64,000 nucleotides of DNA from Cohnella lupini (lineage in GTDB: Bacteria; Bacillota; Bacilli; Paenibacillales; Paenibacillaceae): positions 42,035-106,034 of the forward strand of contig NZ_QRDY01000019.1 in NCBI RefSeq assembly GCF_003386205.1, given 5' to 3'. The translations under genes were made by a program, and so were the position numbers. The notes below the pieces were generated by a model. That model was not told the origin of the DNA and ran no database searches. It saw only the letters and a program-made list of their open reading frames with translations. Positions 17,409 through 25,649 of the stretch are shown here, in pieces; the first letter of the stretch is position 1, and the number at the start of each line of letters is the position of its first letter.

Positions 17409-17453
17409 CCGCTTGAGCTGGTTTATCGGAGGAAATCGTCCGATGTATAATCG

Positions 17454-17485
17454 AAATCCCGCTCGCTTAAGGAGCGGGATTTTCG
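17454..17485. terminator. Bidirectional terminator
   Basis: AAATCCCGCTC and GAGCGGGATTT form a perfect 11-bp stem with a 7-base loop, flanked by A and T runs. It separates the converging regulator and cohesin-SLH genes. Confidence 0.9.
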
Positions 17486-17486
17486 T

Positions 17487-19151
17487 TTAGATCCGCTGGA
17501 TTAGCCGGTATAGAATCACCGCGGCTTGCGCCCTGTTCGCTTGCGCTTTCGGTTCGTATTTGCCGTCCGCCATGCCTTGGATTAGTTCGCCTTTCTGCAT
17601 GGATTTGACGGCTTGTAACGCGTATGCGGAAACAGCCGATTGGTCGGAAAATGAAGCCGGAGCGGTCCCCGTGCCAATCCCCAGGTCGGCTTTCAGAGCC
17701 TCGGCAGTCTGGAAGATGATAACTGCCATGTCCTGCCTCGTAATGGGGTCGTTCACCCCGAAGGTGCCGTCCGTCTTGCCTTTCACGATGCCCAACTTCT
17801 GCGCGGACGCGATTGCGCTCTCATACCACGCGCCTGATTTGATGTCGCGGAACGTGCTTGTGGCGTCATCGTCGATCAAATCGACCGCGCCCATGAGCAT
17901 CCGGATGAACTCGGCACGGGTGATCAGTCGTTTCGGCTGGAACGAGCCGTTGCCCGTTCCGGCTGCGATGTCGCGGGCGGCTAGCGCCTCGACGCTCTCC
18001 TGCGCCCATGCGAAGCCGGACAAGTCCTTGAAGGATACTTTCGCGAGAGCGGCGGCATAGGAGCCAAAGCGCCCGGGCTTGAAGATAACCGTTTCGGAGG
18101 AAAGGCTGTAACGGGCGTTCTTCACGACTTCCGTATGTCCGTCGATGTCGATGAAATAGGCGACTACCCGGCCCGGAGCTTCCCCGGACTTCAACCGGTA
18201 CGGAATCTCCACCGAGATCGGGCGCCCCTGCAATCCGTCGAGAGGTACGCCGTCGACCGATAGCTTAAAATTTAATATCGCAGAAGAGCTAATGAGATTC
18301 CTAACGCTTGCGGGCAAAGCCGCGGGATCCAAGGTGTTGACCGCCAGCGTGATCTTCCGTGAACCGGCTGTCAACACGCCGCGAGCCGGATCGACGGGGA
18401 TCGTGACGACGGCCAGCCCGGTATCGATGAGGATTTCGTGAATCCGGGCGCTTTCCTTTAGCACCCTATCGACAGGCAGGGTGATCTCCGCGTTCCGGAA
18501 CGGCAGTCCGTTCTCCTCCCGCACGACAATCCGCAGCTTTCCGTTCGCCGCCGTCTGAATCGCCTGCTCCATATCGCCGGATTGAAGCTCGATCTTCAGC
18601 GTCCCTTCTGCGTTCGTCTTGCCGTACATCGGAAAGCCGCCGTTACCGTCTCCAGGCTGGATGGAGAAATTCGAATGCTGGGCGGGAGTGAACTTATCCG
18701 CCATGACGTCAGAATGCACCAATTTCACGGAGGATAGCGTGATGGCCGCGTCTCCCGCTTTTTTCGCTTGGAAATCGAAAATCGCAATCGGCTTATCCCC
18801 GCTTACGCCGGATATCCGCCCTATTTTGGTATAGGCAAAGGTCACCTTGTTGCCGGAAACTACGGGGGATATGGAATATCCGCTCAGTTCGTCCGAGTTG
18901 CCTTTGGGCAATGCGTTCTTCGCCGAGAGGAACGTGAATTTGTCCGTGTCGTAGGTCACGACCGCCTCATATCCGTATACGTCGCTGAGCCCCGTCCCGC
19001 TGACCGTCAGACGAACCGTGTCGCCAGCGGAAATTTCCGATCGATCGGCATTGATTCGGAATACGGACGCAGCCGCATTCGCCGAAGATTGCGGAAAACC
19101 TGAGAAGGACAGTATCGCAGCCAAGCAAAACAAGGTCCATTTCTTCGTCAT
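17487..19151 (-). CDS. Cohesin-domain protein with three SLH domains (surface anchor)
   Basis: The product has about 554 residues. The ATG at 19151 is chosen because GGAGG lies nine bases upstream; the in-frame TTG at 19160 touches that site. A signal peptide (to about residue 28) is followed by a cohesin-type domain (about 30-165), with VYGYEAVVTYDTDKFTFLSA, KVTFAYTKIG and PIAIFDFQAKKAGDAAITL. A middle beta region comes next. The C-terminus holds three SLH repeats, for example FKDLSGFAWAQESVEALAAR, FRDIKSGAWYESAIASAQK and SDQSAVSAYALQAVKSMQK. SLH domains bind wall polymer and cohesins bind dockerins, so this looks like a one-cohesin anchoring scaffoldin. The dockerin-tailed protein is encoded 57 bases upstream in the same direction. 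Confidence 0.85.
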   Translation of the reverse strand: MTKKWTLFCLAAILSFSGFPQSSANAAASVFRINADRSEISAGDTVRLTVSGTGLSDVYGYEAVVTYDTDKFTFLSAKNALPKGNSDELSGYSISPVVSGNKVTFAYTKIGRISGVSGDKPIAIFDFQAKKAGDAAITLSSVKLVHSDVMADKFTPAQHSNFSIQPGDGNGGFPMYGKTNAEGTLKIELQSGDMEQAIQTAANGKLRIVVREENGLPFRNAEITLPVDRVLKESARIHEILIDTGLAVVTIPVDPARGVLTAGSRKITLAVNTLDPAALPASVRNLISSSAILNFKLSVDGVPLDGLQGRPISVEIPYRLKSGEAPGRVVAYFIDIDGHTEVVKNARYSLSSETVIFKPGRFGSYAAALAKVSFKDLSGFAWAQESVEALAARDIAAGTGNGSFQPKRLITRAEFIRMLMGAVDLIDDDATSTFRDIKSGAWYESAIASAQKLGIVKGKTDGTFGVNDPITRQDMAVIIFQTAEALKADLGIGTGTAPASFSDQSAVSAYALQAVKSMQKGELIQGMADGKYEPKAQANRAQAAVILYRLIQRI

Positions 19152-19208
19152 CTTGTCCAACCTCCGCAGAGGAAAGAGGAAGAGAAGGCTCTCTTCCTCC
19201 CGCCTTTA

Positions 19209-22200
19209 TTAATCGCCTAGAATGAGACGCGCGATGAAGACCAAATCTTGAATGTCGACGACGCCGTCGCCGGTTACGTCGAGCTTCGTGTTCGCCGTAC
19301 CATAGCCGGCGGAAATGAGAGCAAGGTCGTTCAGGCTAACGCGACCGTCGCCGTTCACGTCACCCGGTACGGTAGGAATCGTGTAGGTGATCTGAACCGA
19401 AATCGGAGCAGCCGGCAACGCTAATCCCTCAGAGGCACCGTCCGACAGCATCGCGCTTACGATCTTGAAGTTGCCGCTTCTCGTTTCCGTCAGCGGCTTC
19501 GCTTTCCAATTCAATCGCAGGACGTCCCCTCCCGTAGTCATCGCATGTTCCGCGCCTTCGCTGGCTAGCAGAATTCGAACAATTCCGGGCGTTTCGGATT
19601 TCGATCCGACGATGCTTATGCCTTCGATCAGGGAGTCCGCTCCCGTAAATTCGAACAATGCAGGATCATACTGGAATTGCACGTCTTGCGCGTAGACCGC
19701 ATCAGTCACGCCGGTTAGCGCGTACGTCAGCGAGAACGCCGCTCCTGGATTCACGTTCGCAGTGCCCGAGAGTGTTGCCGATACGCCTACCGGAGGCGAA
19801 GTTGGTGAAATCGCGAGCGTGTTGGTCACCGATGCCGTTCGGCCTGCGGTGTCCGTCGCCGTAATGGTAACCGTATACGGACTGGACGCATCCGTTCCCT
19901 CAGCCGGCGTGCCGGAGATCTTCATTGTAGCGGAATCGAAGCTCAGGCCTTCCGGTAAACCCGTCACGCTCCAGGTGTAGGGCTTGGTGCCGCCCGTTGC
20001 CGCAAGTTCAAGCGCATGTTCGTAAGCGGCTCCGACCTGACCGGCCGTCAACGCGGCATTCGTCTCGGGTTTGTTGACCGTCAGGGCGTTAACGAACGCA
20101 TCCGGCTTCCACAAATAATCTTTGGCATAGATCGCGAATAACTGGTTCCACGTATTAAAGTCGTGGCCGCCGGAAACGACGAGATTTCTATATTTCGCGT
20201 CTGTAGCATCCAAAGCGGCAAGTTGAGTCGGATTGGGCAACCCGAAATCATATCGTCCGCCGCCGAAGAGAATATGTGGCACTCCCAGATTCTTCGCATC
20301 GGTGCGGACGCCCACTCCGAGACTCCATACGCCGTAATAGCCGAATCTCGAAGCATCGGCGTTGATGATGTTTGCCGTCATTCCCCCGCCCATCGACAGA
20401 CCGGCAAACGAACGATCTTCGGCTTTCTTCGAGACGTTATAGCTGTCTTCTATAAACGGCAGGACGATATTGAACAGATTGGGATAACCGGCTTGAGCGC
20501 TTCCAAGGTAAGTGGAGTCTGTCGTAACAACGATCGCGGGTTCGGTAAGGCCTTCTGCGAGCAGGTTATCCATTATGTTCGGCACGCTGCCGATGTTCAT
20601 CCAGTCGGAGGCGTCCTGACCGCTACCATGCTGCATATAAATCGTTTTATACGGTTGTGCTCGGTTTTCATCATACCCGAGCGGGAGATACACGCCCACA
20701 TATCGCGTCTTGTCGCCGATTTGTGTCGGTATTGCTACATAACTCCAAGTACCGGCCTTTCCATCGGTTCTAGGGTTTTCAACCTCGCGCGCCTTCATGA
20801 ATTCGTCTTGTTTCTCCGGATCATGCGGTGCATACACCGCGTTAAAGGCACGTCTGGTCGTACCCGTGAGACCATCCGGAGCGTATCTCGGCGAATTCGC
20901 GGGATCGGTCACCCAGTGATTGCGGTTGCCGTCCACGTAGAACCAGTATTGGGTAGCTCCGGTCGTAAGAGGCACATCGGTCACCCAATAACCGCCTTCG
21001 CGCTTCACCATCGCCACCTCGTACGCGCCGCCCCCGCGCATCAAACCATGCTTATACTCGAACGGCGAGTATACTTTCGTATCCGTAGGATCGACCCAGT
21101 TTCTCATCATCATGTCGCCGGCGAAAGTTACGCTTGTAGCGGTTTCGTTCTTGTAAACGAACCGTGCGGAGTAACCGGTCGGCGATTCGGGATCCTTCCT
21201 AACGGTCGGTCCCTCGACCAGCTCCTCGGCCACGAACGCATGAGGCTTCCACAGATAGTCTCTGGCATACATCGTGAATAACTGGCACCAGGTATTAAAG
21301 TCATGACCGCCTGCAACTACTAGATTCTTATATTTCGCGTCGGTAACGTCCAATGCGGCTATTTGGGTCGGGTTTGGCAGCCCGAAATCATATCGCCCGC
21401 CGGCGAAGAGGATATAGGGTACTCCCAGATTCTTAGCATCGGTACGGACTCCCACGCCGCCGCTCCATACGCCGTAATATCCGAACTTCGAAGCGTCATA
21501 GTTTATGATGTTTGCCGTGATTCCCGCGCCCATCGACAAACCCGCAAACGACCGATCATCCGCTTTCTTCGACGCATTATAGCTGTCTTCAATAAACGGC
21601 AGGATAATTTCGAACAAATTGGGATACCCGGTTTGAGCGCTTCCAAGGTACGTAGAGTCCGTCGTAACGACGATCGCGGGTTCGGTAAGACCATCCGCGA
21701 GCAGATTATCCATAATGTTCGGTACGCTGCCGATGTTCATCCAGTCGGAGGCGTCCTGGCCGCCGCCATGTTGCATGTAAATCGTTTTATACGGCTCAAC
21801 TCGGTTTTTATCATATCCATACGGTAGATACACGCCCAAATACCGTGTTTTGCCACCGATCTGAGTCGGTATTTCTACATAGTTCCATGTGCCGGTCTTT
21901 CCGTCGGTTCTGGGGTTTTCTATCTCGCGCGCCCCCATGATTTCGTCCTGTTTGTCCGGATCATACGGCACATACACCGCGTTAAAGGCGCGTCTGGCGT
22001 TCCCTGTGAGGCCATCCGGAGCGAATTTCGGCGAATTCGCGGGATCGGGTACCCAGTAGTTGCGGTTGCCGTCCACGTAGAACCAGTACTGGTTGGCGCC
22101 GGCTGCAAGCGGTACTTCGGTAACCCAATAGCCGCCGTCGCGCTTCTCCATCGCCACCTCGTATGCGCCGCCACCGCGCATCAAACCGGGCTTATACTCA

Positions 22201-22511
22201 AACGGGGTGTATACTTTCGTATCCGCGGGATCGGCCCAGTTTCTTAATTGCATGTCGCCTACGAACGTCACGCTGGTCGCGGTTTCGTTCTTGTAAACAA
22301 ACCGCACGGTGTAACCGGTCGGCGAATCGGAATCCTTCATAACGGTCGGACCCTCGACCAGTTCATCGGTCAATGACGTATTCGACTTTCCGACAGTAAT
22401 TTGATCTGCCAGTGCCGTCACGGGCATGCTCAATACCATCGCCAAAGTTAGTGCCAAAGCCGTGATTTTAATAGAAATGAGCTTTTTTAAGCTAAGGCCC
22501 ATGCTTTTCAT
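19209..22511 (-). CDS. Secreted tandem CE1-like esterase with cohesin-like and dockerin domains
   Basis: This is a 1100-residue multidomain protein with a signal peptide (to about residue 35). Two copies of a 380-residue module follow, each an E-set/CBM48-like domain plus an alpha/beta-hydrolase esterase of the Fes/CE1 type. The nucleophile motif GLSMG carries Ser326 in copy one and Ser706 in copy two; both copies keep GGHDFNTW with the likely catalytic His and GGRYDFGLPNPTQ. Then come a putative-Ig (He_PIG) domain (KPYTWSVTGLPEGLSFDSAT), a cohesin-like domain (VYAQDVQFQYDPALFEFTGA) and a C-terminal type I dockerin with two calcium loops (GDVNGDGRVSLNDLALI, DVTGDGVVDIQDLVFIARL). Feruloyl or acetyl ester cleavage on plant xylan is the likely activity. 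AGGAGAG precedes the ATG. A promoter lies at 22808-22779. Confidence 0.85.
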   Translation of the reverse strand: MKSMGLSLKKLISIKITALALTLAMVLSMPVTALADQITVGKSNTSLTDELVEGPTVMKDSDSPTGYTVRFVYKNETATSVTFVGDMQLRNWADPADTKVYTPFEYKPGLMRGGGAYEVAMEKRDGGYWVTEVPLAAGANQYWFYVDGNRNYWVPDPANSPKFAPDGLTGNARRAFNAVYVPYDPDKQDEIMGAREIENPRTDGKTGTWNYVEIPTQIGGKTRYLGVYLPYGYDKNRVEPYKTIYMQHGGGQDASDWMNIGSVPNIMDNLLADGLTEPAIVVTTDSTYLGSAQTGYPNLFEIILPFIEDSYNASKKADDRSFAGLSMGAGITANIINYDASKFGYYGVWSGGVGVRTDAKNLGVPYILFAGGRYDFGLPNPTQIAALDVTDAKYKNLVVAGGHDFNTWCQLFTMYARDYLWKPHAFVAEELVEGPTVRKDPESPTGYSARFVYKNETATSVTFAGDMMMRNWVDPTDTKVYSPFEYKHGLMRGGGAYEVAMVKREGGYWVTDVPLTTGATQYWFYVDGNRNHWVTDPANSPRYAPDGLTGTTRRAFNAVYAPHDPEKQDEFMKAREVENPRTDGKAGTWSYVAIPTQIGDKTRYVGVYLPLGYDENRAQPYKTIYMQHGSGQDASDWMNIGSVPNIMDNLLAEGLTEPAIVVTTDSTYLGSAQAGYPNLFNIVLPFIEDSYNVSKKAEDRSFAGLSMGGGMTANIINADASRFGYYGVWSLGVGVRTDAKNLGVPHILFGGGRYDFGLPNPTQLAALDATDAKYRNLVVSGGHDFNTWNQLFAIYAKDYLWKPDAFVNALTVNKPETNAALTAGQVGAAYEHALELAATGGTKPYTWSVTGLPEGLSFDSATMKISGTPAEGTDASSPYTVTITATDTAGRTASVTNTLAISPTSPPVGVSATLSGTANVNPGAAFSLTYALTGVTDAVYAQDVQFQYDPALFEFTGADSLIEGISIVGSKSETPGIVRILLASEGAEHAMTTGGDVLRLNWKAKPLTETRSGNFKIVSAMLSDGASEGLALPAAPISVQITYTIPTVPGDVNGDGRVSLNDLALISAGYGTANTKLDVTGDGVVDIQDLVFIARLILGD
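20091..22370 (-). repeat. Tandem 1140-bp duplication inside the esterase gene
   Basis: The esterase module is present twice, head to tail, with a period of exactly 380 codons (the two GLSMG serines are residues 326 and 706). The copies are very similar in DNA but differ at many scattered positions, so the duplication is not recent. Copy two reads GGGMTANIINADAS where copy one reads GAGITANIINYDAS, and WSLGVG where copy one reads WSGGVG. Boundaries are approximate. Confidence 0.8.
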
Positions 22512-22760
22512 TAATAACTCTCCTTCATAATATTTATTTTATTAAGAATATTTTCCATAAAAATCGATAAGAAGGTTCATTCCTTTGTTATGACATGCGG
22601 AATGTCATTGAAACGTCTTGTGAAGCTCATTGAACGTCCGTATTTCCAACTGCTTTCTCGCATCCCCCCCTCGTAATTAGGCTGGTACGCTCGCATACCG
22701 CAGGATTTAAGCCGAGGTTGTTGTATCTGACTGACATAGATGTTTATTTTAATAAAATAT

Positions 22761-22778
22761 AAAACCGTTTACTGTTTT
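22761..22778. promoter_or_regulatory. 18-bp dyad, second copy of the putative operator
   Basis: AAAACCGTTTACTGTTTT lies at the same place relative to the -10 box as the dyad at 16267-16284. Relative to that copy, bases have changed in both arms in a way that keeps the symmetry (AAATC/GATTT became AAAAC/GTTTT). Confidence 0.5.
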
Positions 22779-22808
22779 ATCATAAATACCAGCATTTAAC
22801 TTTGTCAA
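22779..22808 (-). promoter_or_regulatory. Sigma-A-type promoter upstream of the esterase/cohesin operon
   Basis: TTGACA (22808-22803), an 18-base spacer and TATGAT (22784-22779) are identical to the importer promoter. No gene other than the esterase (start 22511) lies downstream. Confidence 0.6.
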
Positions 22809-22816
22809 CGCCTAAA

Positions 22817-22830
22817 TTAAAGCGCTTTCT
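22817..22830. promoter_or_regulatory. cre-like box, second copy
   Basis: TTAAAGCGCTTTCT has a perfect AAAGCGCTTT palindromic core. It sits 8 bases upstream of the -35 box, as in the importer control region. Confidence 0.5.
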
Positions 22831-23123
22831 TATTGCTTTACGCTATATTTCGCCTTTAATTAGCGGATATTCGACGTGAAGTTTTATCTCCAACCCGATT
22901 TTATTGACCGTATTTGGCGAAATCGCACCTTAACTATTCTAAATATTTTTCTTTATGTTTATATTGTATTAAAATAAAAAGTTTACAGAATGGAACCGGC
23001 ATGCGGCCCGTCGACCAATTGTAGTGTGTGTTTGGTTCTCCGGTACTATCACTACGGAGATCATTTTTAATAGCTGGCTGACGTATTCCGGTAGTCATTC
23101 ATATGACGATAACATCCGATAAC

Positions 23124-23152
23124 TAAAAAAGTCCGCGGTTTACGCGGACTTC
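23124..23152 (-). terminator. Terminator of the kinase-like gene
   Basis: On the minus strand GAAGTCCGCG and CGCGGACTTTTTT form a stem of at least 9 bp with a 5-base loop, 40 bases after the stop of the gene at 23194. Confidence 0.85.
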
Positions 23153-23193
23153 ATTCGGATCGATTACAACTTTGTTTGATGAGACTGTTCTCG

Positions 23194-24282
23194 TTATTCC
23201 CTATCTCTTAACGGCTCGAACCCATTTGTCGCACAGCTCCTTCGAATCTCCTCAACAGGAAAAGGCGTAGTCCTGCTAACAGAACCGAGATTCGCGTAGA
23301 AGTCATTCATCACTAAGGCTATTGGAGCATACCTCTTGATAATCACCGTTGCTGCATTCATCAGCTCTGGTGACTTGTCGCCTTCAGCATATCTACGAAT
23401 GAGTTCTACGCGTTCTGATTGATTCTTCGCACCGCCTAAGACCGTTACAAGCCAATTCACGAACTCTGTAACCACATAACACCCATCATGAGATTTGTTC
23501 CGATCGAGAAACTCCAACTCACTTTCTGAGAGCTCAAACCGAGAAGAAGTCGCAAGACCGAAGTCCGTAATATATACACGGTGTCCGTCGGTTAAAATGT
23601 TTCTAAAGTGAACATCGAAATGGAATAACCCATTCGCATTCATAAACGAGACAGCAGACCGCAAGTTGGAATCCACCATGGCAAATGCTGAGGTGGCTGT
23701 CTTCTCTCCAATAGCGACCTGTTCGATAAGCCAGTCGTGAAGGTTATGGGGAATGTACTCACAGAACAGCACAACACTATCCACTGCTTGATTAATTGCC
23801 TCGATACGATTCCCCACTGTTTGGGACCCCCAAAACTCAACCATGCGGGAAACATCGCTCAGTTCGTCAGAAATGGGAGTAAGTCGTTTCGAACCATGTA
23901 ACACCCGCCAGTGATACATCATCGGGAAGCTCTCACACTGTTTCGCCAGCACCCAGTTGGTGGTCATGTTGTGGGCGGCGATCTCACGCCACACGCCACC
24001 TGCCGGTGAACCTATGCCATAGTGGCAATACGGAGGGAGTTCGAATACGTTTCTTGTGGACATTACATTCGGAACGAGTCTTTCTATTTCCGTAAGCGGT
24101 ATTATTTTCACGAAGACAGGCGTGTCTTCAAGTTGCAACAACGCCGTTGTACCACCTATGCCAGTCCCCATAACCGCAGCTTTTTCCACTCGCTCTCGAA
24201 GTTGTTCATCACTGAGCAACGATAAGGCAGTGGATACGGCGGCATAGCCGGTAAGCCTAGATTCGTTAGACACATATAGCAT
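23194..24282 (-). CDS. Protein-kinase-like (Hanks-type fold) protein
   Basis: The 362-residue cytoplasmic protein has an eukaryotic-like kinase core. A glycine-rich segment (VMGTGIGGTTALLQL) is followed by VFVKII with Lys59. VWREIAAH supplies a likely helix-C Glu100. The catalytic loop is LFHFDVHFRNIL (Asp223, Asn228) and the metal site is YITDFGLA (Asp240). The loop HFDVHFRN keeps the Asp and Asn but not the classical HRD triplet, so it could be a protein kinase or a small-molecule (aminoglycoside or lipopolysaccharide) kinase. There is no membrane segment or sensor domain. AAGGAC lies upstream of the ATG. It stands alone with its own terminator; its target is unknown. Confidence 0.7.
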   Translation of the reverse strand: MLYVSNESRLTGYAAVSTALSLLSDEQLRERVEKAAVMGTGIGGTTALLQLEDTPVFVKIIPLTEIERLVPNVMSTRNVFELPPYCHYGIGSPAGGVWREIAAHNMTTNWVLAKQCESFPMMYHWRVLHGSKRLTPISDELSDVSRMVEFWGSQTVGNRIEAINQAVDSVVLFCEYIPHNLHDWLIEQVAIGEKTATSAFAMVDSNLRSAVSFMNANGLFHFDVHFRNILTDGHRVYITDFGLATSSRFELSESELEFLDRNKSHDGCYVVTEFVNWLVTVLGGAKNQSERVELIRRYAEGDKSPELMNAATVIIKRYAPIALVMNDFYANLGSVSRTTPFPVEEIRRSCATNGFEPLRDRE

Positions 24283-24387
24283 AGGAATATCGTCCTTCCG
24301 CTCGAAAATGTTAGTGAAATTAGGAATTAATTTATCTTAGCCTCTTTCTTATGAATCGGAAAAAATATCATATCCCCTAAATACTAA

Positions 24388-25479
24388 TTACATTCGACCG
24401 CAGTGTCTGCATGAACGGCGTCTTCGGAGGTAATACGCGAATGTTGCCGCACCTAGCGATATGCCCCAAGGAAGCCAGAACAATCCAGGTCCTAATTCTC
24501 CCCAATTCTCAAGATTCACGGAACCACCCTGAAACAAATCGACCCAAAGCTTAAGACCCGAAAAGATCGTCATAGCGGATGTAAGCGTTGCAGGAACGAC
24601 TGCCAGCCAGATAGGAACACGCTTGCCGGATAGGAATAAACACCAGCGGGGAAAAACCTCGCCCCACCGCTGAATGAGTCCCAGGGTGAGTATCGCACCG
24701 CCAATCGGTAGAGCGCCCAAGACGGCCACTATCAAACTTTCAGTAAGGGTCTGAGTTTCTATTCCTGTCGGATCGCTTACTCCTAATGGAATACCGGCAG
24801 CCCAAATTAAGCGAACAAGTCCATAAGGAAGCGCAGTAACGACTGCTATATAAGTAACCCATTTCCCCCATTTGGCCGCTGTGATCGACGATGTTCCCTT
24901 CCCTTCTTCCGTCCGCCCGCAGTTCATGCATGCTTCCCGAGAGCGGCGCTGATAGATCAGTGCCACGGCTCCCCATAGGAACCCGCCGGCAATGCATAGA
25001 AGCTGATTCACCACGGGCCAGTCGAAGAGTTCAAAGTACAACATGAACGCATATGCAAAATTTTGCATGATTCGGATATCGGGAACCAAGACGATAAGCG
25101 CTGCGCTCGCCGACCAAGCGAAAGCAAGCAGAACACTTCTAATCATTCGGCTCTTATACTGCCGCTTCATTGCCATTGCAACTACCGTTCCAACTAATCC
25201 TGCAATAATGATTGCCGCCCCGCCAGTATCTGCTCTTACATTAGCCAAGAATGACCCCATCATATGTCCGCGAGGATCGTTCTCACCAAAGGGAAATCCA
25301 GTGCCTCCCATAACCCAATACGATCCGAGCACACCATAGAACAGTGACCAGATCGCTGCCGCATACAGGGCCCAGCTTGGGTGGTGCCGTGACAGCCATG
25401 ATGACCGTTTTGGAGGTAAGATATCATTCATTAGCGGATTGTCGTAGGACTTCCGTGAAGACTCTGTCTTAACTTCCAT
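24388..25479 (-). CDS. Polytopic membrane protein with two CxxC motifs
   Basis: The product has about 363 residues. The ATG at 25479 has GAGGAG nine bases upstream and is preferred to the GTG at 25521. There are eight to ten hydrophobic segments, the first at WALYAAAIWSLFYGVLGSYW. Two short cytoplasmic-looking cysteine knuckles are present: CMNCGRT in the middle loop, and CRHCGRM at the very C-terminus after a basic stretch RRRR. Together they could bind one zinc ion. I do not recognise the family. It lies 171 bases downstream of a response regulator gene and may be its target. Confidence 0.65.
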   Translation of the reverse strand: MEVKTESSRKSYDNPLMNDILPPKRSSWLSRHHPSWALYAAAIWSLFYGVLGSYWVMGGTGFPFGENDPRGHMMGSFLANVRADTGGAAIIIAGLVGTVVAMAMKRQYKSRMIRSVLLAFAWSASAALIVLVPDIRIMQNFAYAFMLYFELFDWPVVNQLLCIAGGFLWGAVALIYQRRSREACMNCGRTEEGKGTSSITAAKWGKWVTYIAVVTALPYGLVRLIWAAGIPLGVSDPTGIETQTLTESLIVAVLGALPIGGAILTLGLIQRWGEVFPRWCLFLSGKRVPIWLAVVPATLTSAMTIFSGLKLWVDLFQGGSVNLENWGELGPGLFWLPWGISLGAATFAYYLRRRRSCRHCGRM

Positions 25480-25649
25480 ACAAACCAACTCCTCATCAAG
25501 GCGAAAGTATAATTCCTTCACCGTTTATTAATTTTGATGATACAGGAGAGAAGTTGGTTTGAACCGCGTCTGCAGGTCTGTTAATACACACGTCTAGAGA
25601 TCTGATTGCGATTGGAAATCAGAGCGAAAGTAAAGTGGCCCTTTCACTC

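Larger units (their letters stand above)
22594..23012 (-). pseudogene. Decayed second copy of the importer/regulator divergent control region
   Basis: The stretch follows the region 15975-16850 in order, with two large deletions. 22600-22658 matches codons near the start of the solute-binding gene (CATTGAACGTCC and TTTCCAACT shared). 22670-22740 matches its leader (TAATTAGGCTGGTAC against AAATTAGGTTGGTAC). 22741-22980 matches the promoter region almost throughout. 22998-23012 matches a piece of the regulator gene (GGAACCGGCATGCGGCC against GGAACCGACATGCGGCC). About 125 bases with the binding-protein start codon and about 350 bases of the regulator are missing, so no protein can be made. The control part is preserved upstream of the esterase gene. 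No other gene was found in 22512-23193. Confidence 0.7.

Noticed and set aside
20163..21281. A 372-codon open frame on the plus strand
   Set aside because: It is antisense to the tandem esterase gene, has no ribosome site, and its protein looks like a His/Arg-rich shadow translation. The repeat causes a similar shadow at 21363-21827.
20091..22370. Long direct repeat considered as a mobile element or CRISPR-like repeat
   Set aside because: The repeat unit is one protein module in frame, with no terminal inverted repeats, transposase or spacer pattern.
25580..25640. Inverted repeat TCTGATT/AATCAGA near the response regulator gene end
   Set aside because: The stem is short and no T-run follows in either direction, so it is not called a terminator.
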